A stretch of 17,434 bases of DNA from Minisyncoccota bacterium (GTDB lineage: Bacteria; Patescibacteriota; Minisyncoccia; UBA6257; JAKLIH01): assembly GCA_028691405.1 (NCBI GenBank), contig JAQUZI010000010.1, positions 1 to 17,434 on the forward strand, written 5' to 3'. This document shows positions 6,924 to 15,920 of this stretch, in pieces. The translations under genes were made by a program, and so were the position numbers. Below the pieces are notes generated by a model. That model made no database searches, was not told the origin of the DNA, and saw nothing but the letters and a program-made list of their open reading frames with translations. Within the stretch, counting starts at the first letter, position 1. Each line of letters starts with the position of its first letter.

Positions 6924-7721
6924 ATGAAGAAATTATTGATTTCAAACTGAAAGCAATTTCCTGATACAAAAGAGCAGGCGGATAAGTTTTTAGTTGATCT
7001 TGAAAAATTGGTTAAAAAAAACAAATTAGGCTCTGTTTTGAAGAAAAATGATATTATTATATTAGCACCATACGTGTTTTTAGATAGATTACTAGAAAAA
7101 GATATTGAGAATATATCTATTGGGGCGCAAAATGTGTCAAAATTTAATCAGGGAGCTTTTACAGGAGAGATATCGAGTAAAATGCTGAAGTCATTAGGGA
7201 TTAAATATGTGCTTTTGGGTCACTCAGAAAGAAGAATAAACTTTAAAGAGACAAATAAAGATATAAATGCTAAAATAGTTAATTCTTTGCATTATAATTT
7301 AAAACCAATATTATGTGTTGGGGAGAATGCGAGATCTAAAAATGAAAATTCTAGCAACTTTAGAGTTAAAAAAATTGTTTTTACTCAATTAAATGAATGC
7401 TTAAAAGGAATTAAAGATATTGAAGATATAATCATTGCTTATGAGCCAGTTTGATCTATTAGTAGTAGTCCTGATAGTAAAGTAGCTGATGTTGAAGACA
7501 TCGAAACAATGATAATGAATATCAGATTTTGATTTGAAACTAGATTTGGCAAAGAGAAAGCCTTAAAAGTGAAAATATTATATGGAGGGTCGATAAATAA
7601 AGATAATATTTTAAATTTTAAATCATTGTTTATTAACGATGGTTTCTTGGTTGGGAAAGCAAGTACTAACTTAAAAGAATATGTATCAATTTTAATAAAT
7701 TTTAATAAATTAAAAAATTAA
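6924..7721 (+). CDS. tpiA: Triosephosphate isomerase
   Basis: A 265-residue enzyme of lower glycolysis that interconverts dihydroxyacetone phosphate and glyceraldehyde-3-phosphate. Active-site elements are N-W-K (residues 8-10, Lys catalytic), GHSERR (His about 100), AYEPVW (Glu about 174), LYGGSIN and GFLVGKAS. Three UGA codons (6948-6950, 7452-7454, 7530-7532) encode Trp; the first two fall exactly on the invariant Trp of NWK and of EPVW. This is the best internal proof that UGA means Trp and not Gly. The mobile phosphate-gripping loop after PVW is SISSS instead of the usual AIGTG, an odd loss of both glycines. ATG 6924 follows a near-consensus promoter, and the next ORF starts 2 bases after the stop. 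Confidence 0.95.
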
Positions 7722-7723
7722 TT

Positions 7724-8503
7724 ATGGATTTTACAAAATCACCTTTTAGATATTTAGTAATATTTGTAGGAATTTCAATTGTTTTTGCTTTGGGTACCTT
7801 TGGTATTTATCAAATAGTTAAATCTCAAAACGAAGCATCACAAGGTAGAACAACGACATTATCAGCCGAAGGGAAAATTAATGTTATTCCTGATGTTGCT
7901 AAAGTTAATTTTTCAATAATTTTGGAAAATGAGTCAATTGAGGAATTGACAAATGAAAGTAATTTAACAATGCAAACAGTTGTTGATTATTTGAAGTCTG
8001 TTAATGTTGCTGAAAAAGATATTAAAACAACAACTTATTCTTTAAGACCTGTTTATGAAGAAAAATGTTTTAATGATTATTCAGGTTATAGAAGATGTAA
8101 TAGCGAGTTATCTAAATACAAATTAAATCAAGTTGTCGAAGTTACTATTCGTGATTTTACAACAATTGATAGTATTATAAGTAAAGCAACTGAATTAGGT
8201 GTAAACAATGTTTCTAATTTAGATTTTTCTGTTGAAGATATGGAAAAAGTAAAGAATGAAGCAAAGATTCAAGCAATTAATAAGATTATGGAAAGAGCTG
8301 GTGATATTTCCGAAGCAACTGGTATTAAACTTGGAAAGATAGTTAATATTTCAGAGAGCTTTTATGGTGGATACATTGAAAGACAACCAGCAAATGAAAT
8401 GAAACTATATGATACAGCAGCTACAGGTATTGCACCAGCACCAATTGAAGTCGGCTCAGAAGATGTAACAGCTAATGTTTCTATTACATTTAGGATTAAA
8501 TAA
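7724..8503 (+). CDS. SIMPL (DUF541) domain protein, membrane anchored
   Basis: This 259-residue protein has an N-terminal uncleaved-type membrane helix (about residues 10-31) and then a SIMPL/DUF541 domain (PF04402). It opens with LSAEGKINVIPDVAKVNFSI and shows KDIKTTTYSLRPVYE, a paired-Cys insert (CFNDYSGYRRC), VEVTIRDFTTIDSII and a C-terminal DVTANVSITFRI strand. The domain would lie outside the membrane. SIMPL proteins are widespread in bacteria with poorly known roles, so none is assigned. The two Cys could form a disulphide. It is placed between tpiA and pgk with gaps of 2 and 5 bases, so it is surely co-transcribed with glycolytic genes. It has no Trp codons at all. Confidence 0.9.
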   Translation: MDFTKSPFRYLVIFVGISIVFALGTFGIYQIVKSQNEASQGRTTTLSAEGKINVIPDVAKVNFSIILENESIEELTNESNLTMQTVVDYLKSVNVAEKDIKTTTYSLRPVYEEKCFNDYSGYRRCNSELSKYKLNQVVEVTIRDFTTIDSIISKATELGVNNVSNLDFSVEDMEKVKNEAKIQAINKIMERAGDISEATGIKLGKIVNISESFYGGYIERQPANEMKLYDTAATGIAPAPIEVGSEDVTANVSITFRIK

Positions 8504-8508
8504 TTTAT

Positions 8509-9681
8509 ATGGATTTAAAAACCCCAAATGCTAATTCAATAAAAGGTAAAAATGTTATTGTTAGATTAGATCTAAATACACAAGAGGTTGATACAATTAA
8601 CTATCGTTTTTTATCGACTAAAGAAACAATTTCTTATTTATTGAAGAACAAGGCCAAAACAATTATTGTTTTGGCCCATTTGGGACGCCCAGAAAAAGAT
8701 AAACATAGTTTAAAGATAAATGATTTTGATTATTATAACGAAAAGTTAAGTTTAAAAAAATTAAAAGTTATTCTAAATAAAATATATAAAACAAAAGTAT
8801 TTTTCTTTAAGCATAGTGTTTATTCTGATAAGTTTGAAAAATATTTTTCAAGCAAGAAGTTGCCTAGAATTATATTGTTAGAAAATATTAGATTTTACAA
8901 AGGAGAAGGAGAGAATGATAAAGAATTGGCTAAAATTGTTGGCAATGTAGGTGAATTGTTTGTTGATGATGCTTTTTCAGTTAGTCATCGTAAAGTTATG
9001 AGTAATAATGCTATATGTAAAGTTTTACCAAGCTTTTATGGATTTAATTATATTAAAGAAATTAAGAATTTAAATAAAGTTGTTAGTCGATCTAAAAATA
9101 ATCTAGCGGTTATTATTGGAGGAGCTAAAATACAAGACAAAATTGATTTAGTTTTGAAGTTTGCTAAAAATAGCAAATATGTATTAATTGGTGGCGGTGT
9201 TGCTAATTCCTTTTTATATAGCATGGGATGTGAAGTGGGAAAATCTATTTATGAAGATATATCAAATATTAATTTTAAAAAATTGGATTTTAGTAAAGTT
9301 TTATTGCCAGTTGATGTAAAGGTTATAAATCAATTTGGAATTGTTGATTCTAAAATGTGTGCAGATGTTGATTTTAAAGATATGATTTTAGACATTGGTG
9401 ATTTAGCGATACAGGAGTTTATTTCTAAAATTAAAGAATGTAATTATGTTTTTTGAAATGGGCCGGTTGGGTATATGCATGATGATAGATTTGCTAATGG
9501 AACTAGATCAATTTTAAATTTTATTAAAAATGATACAAAAAGAAAATATGTATTAGGAGGAGGAGAAACATTAGAGAGTATTAGTTTATTTGCCCCTTCA
9601 ATTTTTAAACAAAAAAATATTTTTGTTTCAACTGGAGGAGGAGCAATGTTATGGTACTTAAGTAAAAAAATTAAAAAGTAA
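8509..9681 (+). CDS. pgk: Phosphoglycerate kinase
   Basis: A 390-residue enzyme making ATP from 1,3-bisphosphoglycerate in glycolysis, near normal length. Seen in order: KGKNVIVRLDLN (Arg19, Asp21, Asn23), LAHLGRP, LLENIRFYKGEGEND, DAFSVSHR, IGGAKIQDKI, GGGVANSF, W-NGPVGYM, FANGT, GGGET and STGGGAML. A UGA at 9454-9456 encodes the conserved Trp of WNGP; reading it as stop would split the gene in two (315 plus 68 residues). Unusual changes lie in the nucleotide-binding half: the family's GPMGVFE appears as GPVGYMH, and GGGD(T/S) as GGGET (Glu353). These look conservative enough for function. Start ATG 8509 is 5 bases after the SIMPL stop, and the next gene begins 1 base after the pgk stop. Confidence 0.95.
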
Positions 9682-9682
9682 G

Positions 9683-10285
9683 ATGAAAACAGAATATTTT
9701 GAACAATTTCAAGACAATAATAGTGTTTTGATTAAAAATGGTACAAAAATGATTGATAGAGATCTAGTATTCATGGATTTAGAAATGACTGGATTAAAAA
9801 TTGACCATGAAATTATTGAGATAGGTTGATTAAGAGTTGATTCTAAAAGTTTAGAAATAAAAGAGGAATATAGTATTAAAATTAAACCACAAAGAATTGA
9901 TTTGGCTGATGCTAAAGCTTTGGATATTAGCCACTATAATGAACAAGATTGAAAAGAAGGAGTTACAATAGAAGAGGCAATGAAATTGTTTATAGAAAAA
10001 TGTTCTGGTTGTGTTTTGTGTGGATACAATTTCTTTTATGATTGATCTTGGATATATAATACATTGAATAAATTAAATGCTTTTAATCCACCATTTTATT
10101 ATCATAAATTAGATGTTATGTCGATGGCGTATATATTACTTAAAGACAATCCGTCAATAAATAATTTTAGTTTAAGTGATGTATGTAGGTATTTTGGAAT
10201 TGAAAGAGAGAATTGTCATACTGCTTTATATGATGCAAAATATACATTTGAGGTTTATAAAAAACTAATTGAAAAAATAAATTAG
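9683..10285 (+). CDS. DnaQ-like DEDDh 3'-5' exonuclease
   Basis: This 200-residue exonuclease of the RNase T/DnaQ superfamily has all three Exo motifs: FMDLEMTG (Asp32, Glu34), GYNFFYD (Asp120) and HTALYDA (His179, Asp184). Substrate is likely single-stranded DNA or RNA ends. It may be a proofreading-type or oligoribonuclease-like enzyme, but by eye I cannot choose. Three UGA codons encode Trp (9827-9829, near 9950, and 10043-10045), and the third is followed two codons later by a normal UGG (D-W-S-W), so both Trp codons are used side by side. In a standard-code reading only the last 73 residues would appear. ATG 9683 lies 1 base after pgk, implying translational coupling. It ends in TAG. Confidence 0.9.
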
Positions 10286-10321
10286 CAAATTAATAGGAAA
10301 GAAAATATATAAATATTTAGA

Positions 10322-10738
10322 ATGAATATAATAAATGTTTACACTGATGGTGGGTCTAGGAATAATCCGGGAAATGCTGGTGTTGGTGTAGTAATAAATG
10401 ATTTAAAATTTAAAAAATATATAGGGATAAAGACTAATAATGAAGCTGAATATGAAGCGGTTATTTTTGCTTTAGAAAAATTAAAAGAGAATTTTGAATT
10501 AGAAGAACTGAATAATAGTAAAATTATCTTTCATTTAGATTCAGAGCTTGTCTGTAAACAAATCAATAGAGAGTATAAAATTAAAGATGAAAAGTTAGGT
10601 AAATTGTTTTTAAAGATATATAATTTAAAATTTGATTTAGCTAATATTGAATTTGTTCATGTTAGAAGGGAGTTTAATAAAGAGGCGGATAAATTAGTAA
10701 ATGAAGCTTTAGATGAATATGAAAAAGGAGCTAAATAG
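10322..10738 (+). CDS. rnhA: Ribonuclease HI-like protein
   Basis: A 138-residue RNase H fold enzyme that cuts RNA in RNA-DNA hybrids. The catalytic set is visible: YTDGGSRNNPG (Asp9), TNNEAEYEA (Glu43), FHLDSELV (Asp73) and NKEADKLVNEA (Asp123). It lacks the Trp-rich basic handle of the E. coli enzyme and matches the shorter, HBD-free RNase HI proteins found in many bacteria and archaea. No Trp codon is present. It lies 36 bases after the exonuclease and is the last gene before a terminator that overlaps its own stop codon (TAG). An AGGAAAG string about 20 bases before the ATG is too far to be a normal ribosome binding site. Confidence 0.93.
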   Translation: MNIINVYTDGGSRNNPGNAGVGVVINDLKFKKYIGIKTNNEAEYEAVIFALEKLKENFELEELNNSKIIFHLDSELVCKQINREYKIKDEKLGKLFLKIYNLKFDLANIEFVHVRREFNKEADKLVNEALDEYEKGAK

Positions 10739-10748
10739 CTCTTTTTTT
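10722..10748 (+). terminator. Intrinsic terminator overlapping the rnhA stop codon
   Basis: Core stem GAGCT/AGCTC (10728-10732 with 10737-10741), extended by a G-T pair and an A5/T run, followed by T7 (10742-10748). The TAG stop of rnhA (10736-10738) sits in the loop and right arm, so the hairpin is built from the last codons of the gene. Confidence 0.75.
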
Positions 10749-10752
10749 AATG

Positions 10753-10781
10753 TTGCAATTATGTGTTTTTTTTGGTATAAT
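10753..10781 (+). promoter_or_regulatory. Promoter of the DUF5652-htrA-clpB unit
   Basis: -35 TTGCAA (10753-10758), 17-base spacer, -10 TATAAT (10776-10781), with TGG before the -10. Start near 10788, about 30 bases before ATG 10817. No CIRCE-like GCACTC repeat or other heat-shock operator is visible. Confidence 0.65.
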
Positions 10782-10816
10782 TTGTATATATTAAACAAAA
10801 GATTAAACTTAAAAAT

Positions 10817-11152
10817 ATGAATGTTTTCCAATTTTTTAACCAAATTGATGTTTTAAATGATCCAAAATATTTAATACCAATGCTGATTTGAATTATTATA
10901 TGAAAAGGCTTGGCTTTATGAAAGGCTAGTCAAAGAAAAGAGGTATTATGATTTTGGTTGTTAATGATAATTAATACATTAGGCTTGTTAGAGATTTGTT
11001 ATATTTTTGTTTTTTCAAGAAACAAAGAAGACTTTAAATTTTTAAAAAATATTGGTATTAGAAAAAATAAAAAAGAAAATGAGATTGAAGAAAAGCAAGA
11101 TGAAGATGTTTTAGAAGAAGTAGAAGAGAAAAATGATGAAAATAATCAATAA
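10817..11152 (+). CDS. DUF5652-like small membrane protein
   Basis: A 111-residue protein with two membrane helices and an acidic C-terminal tail (EEKQDEDVLEEVEEK). The core I-W-KGLAL-W-KASQRKEVL-W-FWLLMIINTLGLLEICYIF matches the pattern I know for DUF5652, a small family common in Patescibacteria. Four of its five Trp are UGA, so a standard-code reading sees only the last 64 residues. The regular spacing of these Trp in the first helix agrees with the family and again supports UGA as Trp. Function is unknown. It is 43 bases upstream of the HtrA-like protease and shares its promoter. Confidence 0.8.
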
Positions 11153-11195
11153 TATATTTTAAGTCGAAAGATTAAAAAATATTAAACTGATTATT

Positions 11196-12479
11196 ATGAA
11201 ACAATTTAAATTTAACTTGGTAAAAATTATCTTATTATTGGTAGTGATTAATATGTTTTACGTTGTAGCTAATACATATTTTCCTAGTGATATACTTGCT
11301 TTTACTGGTAATAGTTTGCAAAAAGCTTTTTTATGACCATTAAATCAAATTCCTTCAAAAAGTAATGAACCACTGGATATATCAATTAATGATATTGATA
11401 ATGTTGAAACTGTTTATCAAGAAAAAATTGATTATGAGCAAAGAATTATTAATGTGGTTAAAAATGTTGAAGGCTCGGTTGTAAGTATTATGGCAAATAA
11501 AGATTTGCCAGTTGCTGATAGCTATACAATGAATCCTTTTGATATGTTTAGAGGAGATGTTTTTGATCCTTTTAGCTTTTATTTTGATGATTATCAACCA
11601 AAAGTTGAACCTAAATATGAGAAAAAGCAAGTTTCTTCAGGAAGTGGTTTTATCATTACTACTGATGGATATATTGTAACTAATAAACATGTTGTTTCTG
11701 ATGATAAAGCAGAGTATACTGTGTTTTTGAATGACGGTGTTAAATATACAGCAAAAATAGTTGCCGTTGATCCTTTGGAGGATTTTGCTTTAATAAAGAT
11801 AGAGGCCAATGGTTTAAAACCACTAGCCTTAGGTAATTCTGACAATTTATCTTTAGGCCAAACAGTTATTGCGATTGGCAATGCTTTGGGCGAATTTCAA
11901 AATACAATTAGCGTTGGTGTTATATCTGGTTTGAATCGTAATATTACTGCTAGTGGTGGCAATGGTACAGTTGAAAGATTAACAAATTTATTGCAAACAG
12001 ATGCCGCTATTAACCAAGGCAATTCAGGTGGCCCTTTGTTGAGCCTAGATGGTAAGGTTATTGGTATGAATACGGCTATTGTTGCAACAGCTCAAAATAT
12101 TGGATTTGCTATTCCAGTAAATAAAATTAAAAATACAATAGAAGAAGCGGTAAAGACGGGTAAGATTACAGTTCCATTTATTGGAGTTTATTATGTCCAA
12201 ATTGATAAAACAGAAGCAGAAGAAAGAGATTTGGATGTTGATTATGGAGCTTTGCTAGTAGCTGATAAAGGGAATAGTGCAATATTAAAAGATTCTCCAG
12301 CGGAAAAATCAGGATTGAAAGAAGGTGATATTATTTTATCTGTGAATCAAGAAAAAATTACAACTAAAAGTCCCTTAGCAACTGTTGTTAGAAAATACAA
12401 ACCAGGAGAAACAATTGAGTTAGAGGTTAAAAGAGGCGAAAATATTTTAAATATTAACCTTGTTTTAGGAACTAAATAA
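11196..12479 (+). CDS. HtrA/DegP-like membrane-anchored serine protease
   Basis: A 427-residue protease of the DegP/DegQ/DegS family. Residues about 8-27 form an N-terminal membrane anchor or signal peptide. A linker of about 110 residues, rich in Asp and Phe, precedes a trypsin-like domain with the triad His about 165 (TNKHVV), Asp about 196 (LEDFALIKI) and Ser about 277 (QGNSGGPLL). One C-terminal PDZ domain follows (SPAEKSGLKEGDIILSVN). It would degrade or refold damaged proteins outside the cytoplasmic membrane. A UGA at 11334-11336 encodes Trp (FL-W-PLNQ); ATG 11196 lies before it and gives the anchor, while a standard-code reading would lose the first 86 residues. It lies 23 bases upstream of clpB, forming a protein-quality-control pair. 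Confidence 0.92.
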
Positions 12480-12502
12480 TTTAATAACTGATTAAGATTG
12501 TT

Positions 12503-15142
12503 ATGATGCGACCAAAATTTAATATGAAAGCCCAAGAGGCATTAGAAAAAGCGCAACAAATCATTATGGATTATAACCATAGCGAGCTTAAAACAACTCA
12601 TTTATTATTAGCATTATTATTGCAAGATGATAGTTTAGTTGATGTTGTGTTGGATAAGATGAATATTAATAAGGAAGATATTATTAATGAGTTGGATAAA
12701 AAGTTAGGTGATATTCCTAAAGTGATTGTGGAAAGAGGTGAGTTTGGCCAAGTGCTATTATCACCTGAGATTATTACTGTTTTTGAAAAAGCAGAAAGAT
12801 TTTGTAAAGAAGAAAAAAATGATTTTATTTCAGTTGAGCATTTGTTCATGGCCTTGATTGAAGTTAAAAATGAAGTCAAAGATCTTTTGATGGAATTTAA
12901 TATTAAATTAGATGAATTTAAAAAAGTTTTAGTTGAAGCTAAAAAAACAATTCCAGTTGATAGTGAGAAAGGAAATGCTAGTTATAAAATATTAGAAAAA
13001 TATAGTGACAATTTAACTGAAAGAGCCAGATTGGATAAATTAGATCCATTGATTGGACGAGAATCTGAGTTAGAAAGAATAATGCAGATTCTTTCTCGAC
13101 GTATGAAAAACAATCCAGTATTATTGGGCGAACCAGGTGTTGGTAAAACAGCTATTATTGAAGGATTAGCTCAAAAGATTATTAGAAAAGAAGTTCCAGA
13201 AAATTTAAAAAACAAAGAGATTCTATCTTTAGATATTGGGGCAATGATTGCTGGTACTAAATTTAGAGGTGAATTTGAAGAAAGATTAAAAAATGTTTTA
13301 AAAGAAATTAAAGCAAACGAAGATAAGTATATTATTTTTGTTGATGAATTGCAAACTATCGTTGGTGCTGGTGCTTCAGAAGGATCAATTGATGCTTCTA
13401 ATTTGTTAAAACCAGCTTTATCAAGAGGGGAAATTAGATTAATTGGAGCGACAACTTATAGAGATTATCGTGATTCAATTGAAAAAGACCCTGCGCTTGA
13501 AAGACGTTTTCAACCAGTTACAATTGATGAACCAACAATTGAAGATGCGATTACAATTTTACGTGGTTTGAAAAATAAATATGAAGTATTCCATGGTATT
13601 AAAATATCAGATGATGCTATTAAAGCAGCTGTAAATTTATCTTCAAGATATATTCCGGAAAGATTTTTACCAGATAAAGCAATTGATTTAGTAGATGAAG
13701 CAAGTTCGAATTTGAAATTACAAATGAATAGTACTCCATCCGAAATCGCTTTTATTCAAAAAAGAATTAGAGTTCTTGAAATAGAATACGAAGCAATTAA
13801 AAAAGAAGAAGGGGAAAGCTTTAAAAAGAGAGTAAAGGATATTAAACATGAATTAAAACATTTGAAAGAAGAAGAGAAGAAGTTGCTTGATAAATGAAAT
13901 GTTGAAAAAAGCTCAATAACTGATATTCATGAATTGAAAAAACAAATTAATAATTTGGAAAGAGAAGCTGAAAAATATGAGAATGAAGGTGATTTAGGAA
14001 AAGTCGCTGAGATAATATATGGTCAAATTCCAATGATTGAAAAAGATATTAAAAAAATGGAAAAGTTAGCTAAAAAGAAAGTTAAGGCTCAATTTGTTAA
14101 AGAAGAGATTGATGCTTCTGATATTTCTAAAGTTATTGCTAAGTGAACTGGAATTCCGGCCGATAAGATGTTAGAAAATGAAAAAGAAAAAATACAGAAT
14201 ATTAGAAAAATATTAAAAGAAAAAGTGGTTGGCCAGGATGAAGCAATCGAATCAATATCAAGATCTATTATTAGATCAAGAGCGGGTATTTCTGATGAAG
14301 ATAAACCAATTGGCTCTTTTATGTTTTTAGGCCCTACTGGTGTAGGTAAAACCGAGCTAGCTAAAACATTAGCAGAGTTTATGTTTAATGATGAAAGAGC
14401 TATTTTGAGAATAGATATGTCAGAATATATGGAGCATCATAGTGTAGCTAGATTAATTGGTTCGCCACCAGGGTATGTTGGATATGATGAAGGTGGTCAA
14501 CTAACAGAAAGTGTAAAACATAGACCATATAGCTTAATATTATTTGATGAGATTGAAAAAGCTCATCCAGAAGTTTTTAATTTATTATTACAAGTATTGG
14601 ATAATGGAAGATTAACTGATGGCAAGGGGAGAACAGTTAATTTTAAAAATACAATAATTATTATGACATCTAATATTGGCGGAGAATATATTTCTCAAAT
14701 GCAAGAAATTGGTTTTAATAATAATTCTGATAAAAAAATAGAACAGGGGTATGAAGACAAAAAGGCATTTTTGAAAGAAAAAATAGAGGGAAGTTTGAAG
14801 AGTTATTTCAAACCAGAGTTTTTGAATAGAGTTGACGATATTATTGTATTTAATCCATTGAAACCAACTGATATGTTTAAGATTGTTGAAATTCAAACGC
14901 AAAGAGTTATTAAAAGATTAGAACACAAAGATATTAAGTTAGGATTAAATGCTAAAGCTAAAAATTGATTAGCGAAGAATGGTTATGATTCTGAATATGG
15001 AGCTAGGCCATTGAAGCGATTAATACAGAAAGAAATATTAGATCCTTTAGCTGAAAATATTATTAATAATAAAATATCAGAAAATACTTCTGTAAGTGCT
15101 GATGTTAAAGACGATAAAATATATTTTAAAATTAAAAAATAA
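12503..15142 (+). CDS. clpB: ClpB disaggregase
   Basis: An 879-residue Hsp100 chaperone, full length for ClpB, which extracts proteins from aggregates. Order: Clp-N repeats (1-150), first AAA+ domain with Walker A GEPGVGKT (209-216) and Walker B IIFVDEL (281-282), a coiled M-domain (about 410-530) with GDLGKVAEIIYGQIP, then the second AAA+ domain with Walker A GPTGVGKT (Lys616), pore loop GYVG (657-660), Walker B ILFDEIEKAHPEV and a C-terminal GARPLKRLI. The M-domain marks it as ClpB, not ClpC. Three UGA codons (13895, 14144, 14966) give Trp, including the conserved W-TGIP and the M-domain Trp. The family's DELHT is DELQT here. No CIRCE element is seen upstream. Two adjacent ATGs open the gene. 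Confidence 0.96.
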
Positions 15143-15147
15143 CAAAA

Positions 15148-15870
15148 ATGAATTATTCTAGACTGTTTTCAAATTTTATACATACAATTTTAACTGGAAT
15201 TTTTGTAGTTTTGGTTGTGTTTTTAGTAATGACTAAAATTCATTTTGTTTTAGGTTCAATTGTTATTTTAACTTTTTTAGTTTTGTGGAAGTTAATTTCT
15301 GGCTTGGCAAATATTAATTTTTTTATACTATATACTCTGTTTCTTAGTAGTTTGATTTTTTCTTGGAATTTTAAAATGCTGCCCGTTGTGATATTTTTCA
15401 TTTTAATGATTGCTTTGTTTTATTTTCGTGTTATTGATATTAAGCCGGAAATAAAAGATAATATTCCTTTGTTTTTAACATTTAAACAGATGTTTTTGTT
15501 TTTAGTGTTTTTCTATAACACATTGTCTTTATATTGCTTGTTTTATTTAAATCACGTGAAATTTATATGAATATTTTTATTGTTTATATGTTTAAGTTGA
15601 GTTAGTTTTTCTTGATATAAAAAGCTAAATAAAATTAATTGATCTTTTTACGAAAAGGTTGTTATATTTTTAATATTTTTACAAATAAGTTGATTCTTGT
15701 TTAATTTTTCTAATGGATTTTTTGTTTTTCCAATGCTAATTGTTTTTTGATTTTATATATTAATTGAAATATATAAAAGAATAATTAATTGAAATTTAAA
15801 CAAAACACTTAGCTTTGTTGTGTTACCAATAATCATTACTTTAATTTTTAGTTTTTTAATAAAATTGTAA
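15148..15870 (+). CDS. Polytopic membrane protein of unknown function
   Basis: A 240-residue, extremely hydrophobic protein with about eight or nine predicted membrane helices, rich in Phe, Leu, Ile and Trp, with short basic loops such as YKKLNKIN and YKRIIN. I recognise no family. Seven of its nine Trp are UGA, all in the second half (15568 onward), while the two UGG codons lie in the first half; a standard-code reading shows only the first 140 residues. The Trp tend to sit near helix ends, as expected for interfacial residues. It starts 5 bases after clpB and is the last gene of that unit. The promoter of the next gene uses its last codon and stop (TTG TAA) as -35. Confidence 0.8.
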
Positions 15871-15893
15871 AAATTTATTAAATCTGTTACAAT
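15865..15893 (+). promoter_or_regulatory. Promoter of the D-aminoacylase-like gene
   Basis: -35 TTGTAA (15865-15870), 17-base spacer, -10 TACAAT (15888-15893); start near 15900, about 20 bases before ATG 15921. The -35 coincides with the last sense codon and stop of the preceding gene. Confidence 0.55.
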
Positions 15894-15920
15894 ATATTTA
15901 CTAAATAATAAAAGCAATAT

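Noticed and set aside
11151..11183. Imperfect hairpin between the DUF5652-like gene and the HtrA-like gene
   Set aside because: AT-only stem with a mismatch and no T-run after it; not a convincing terminator.
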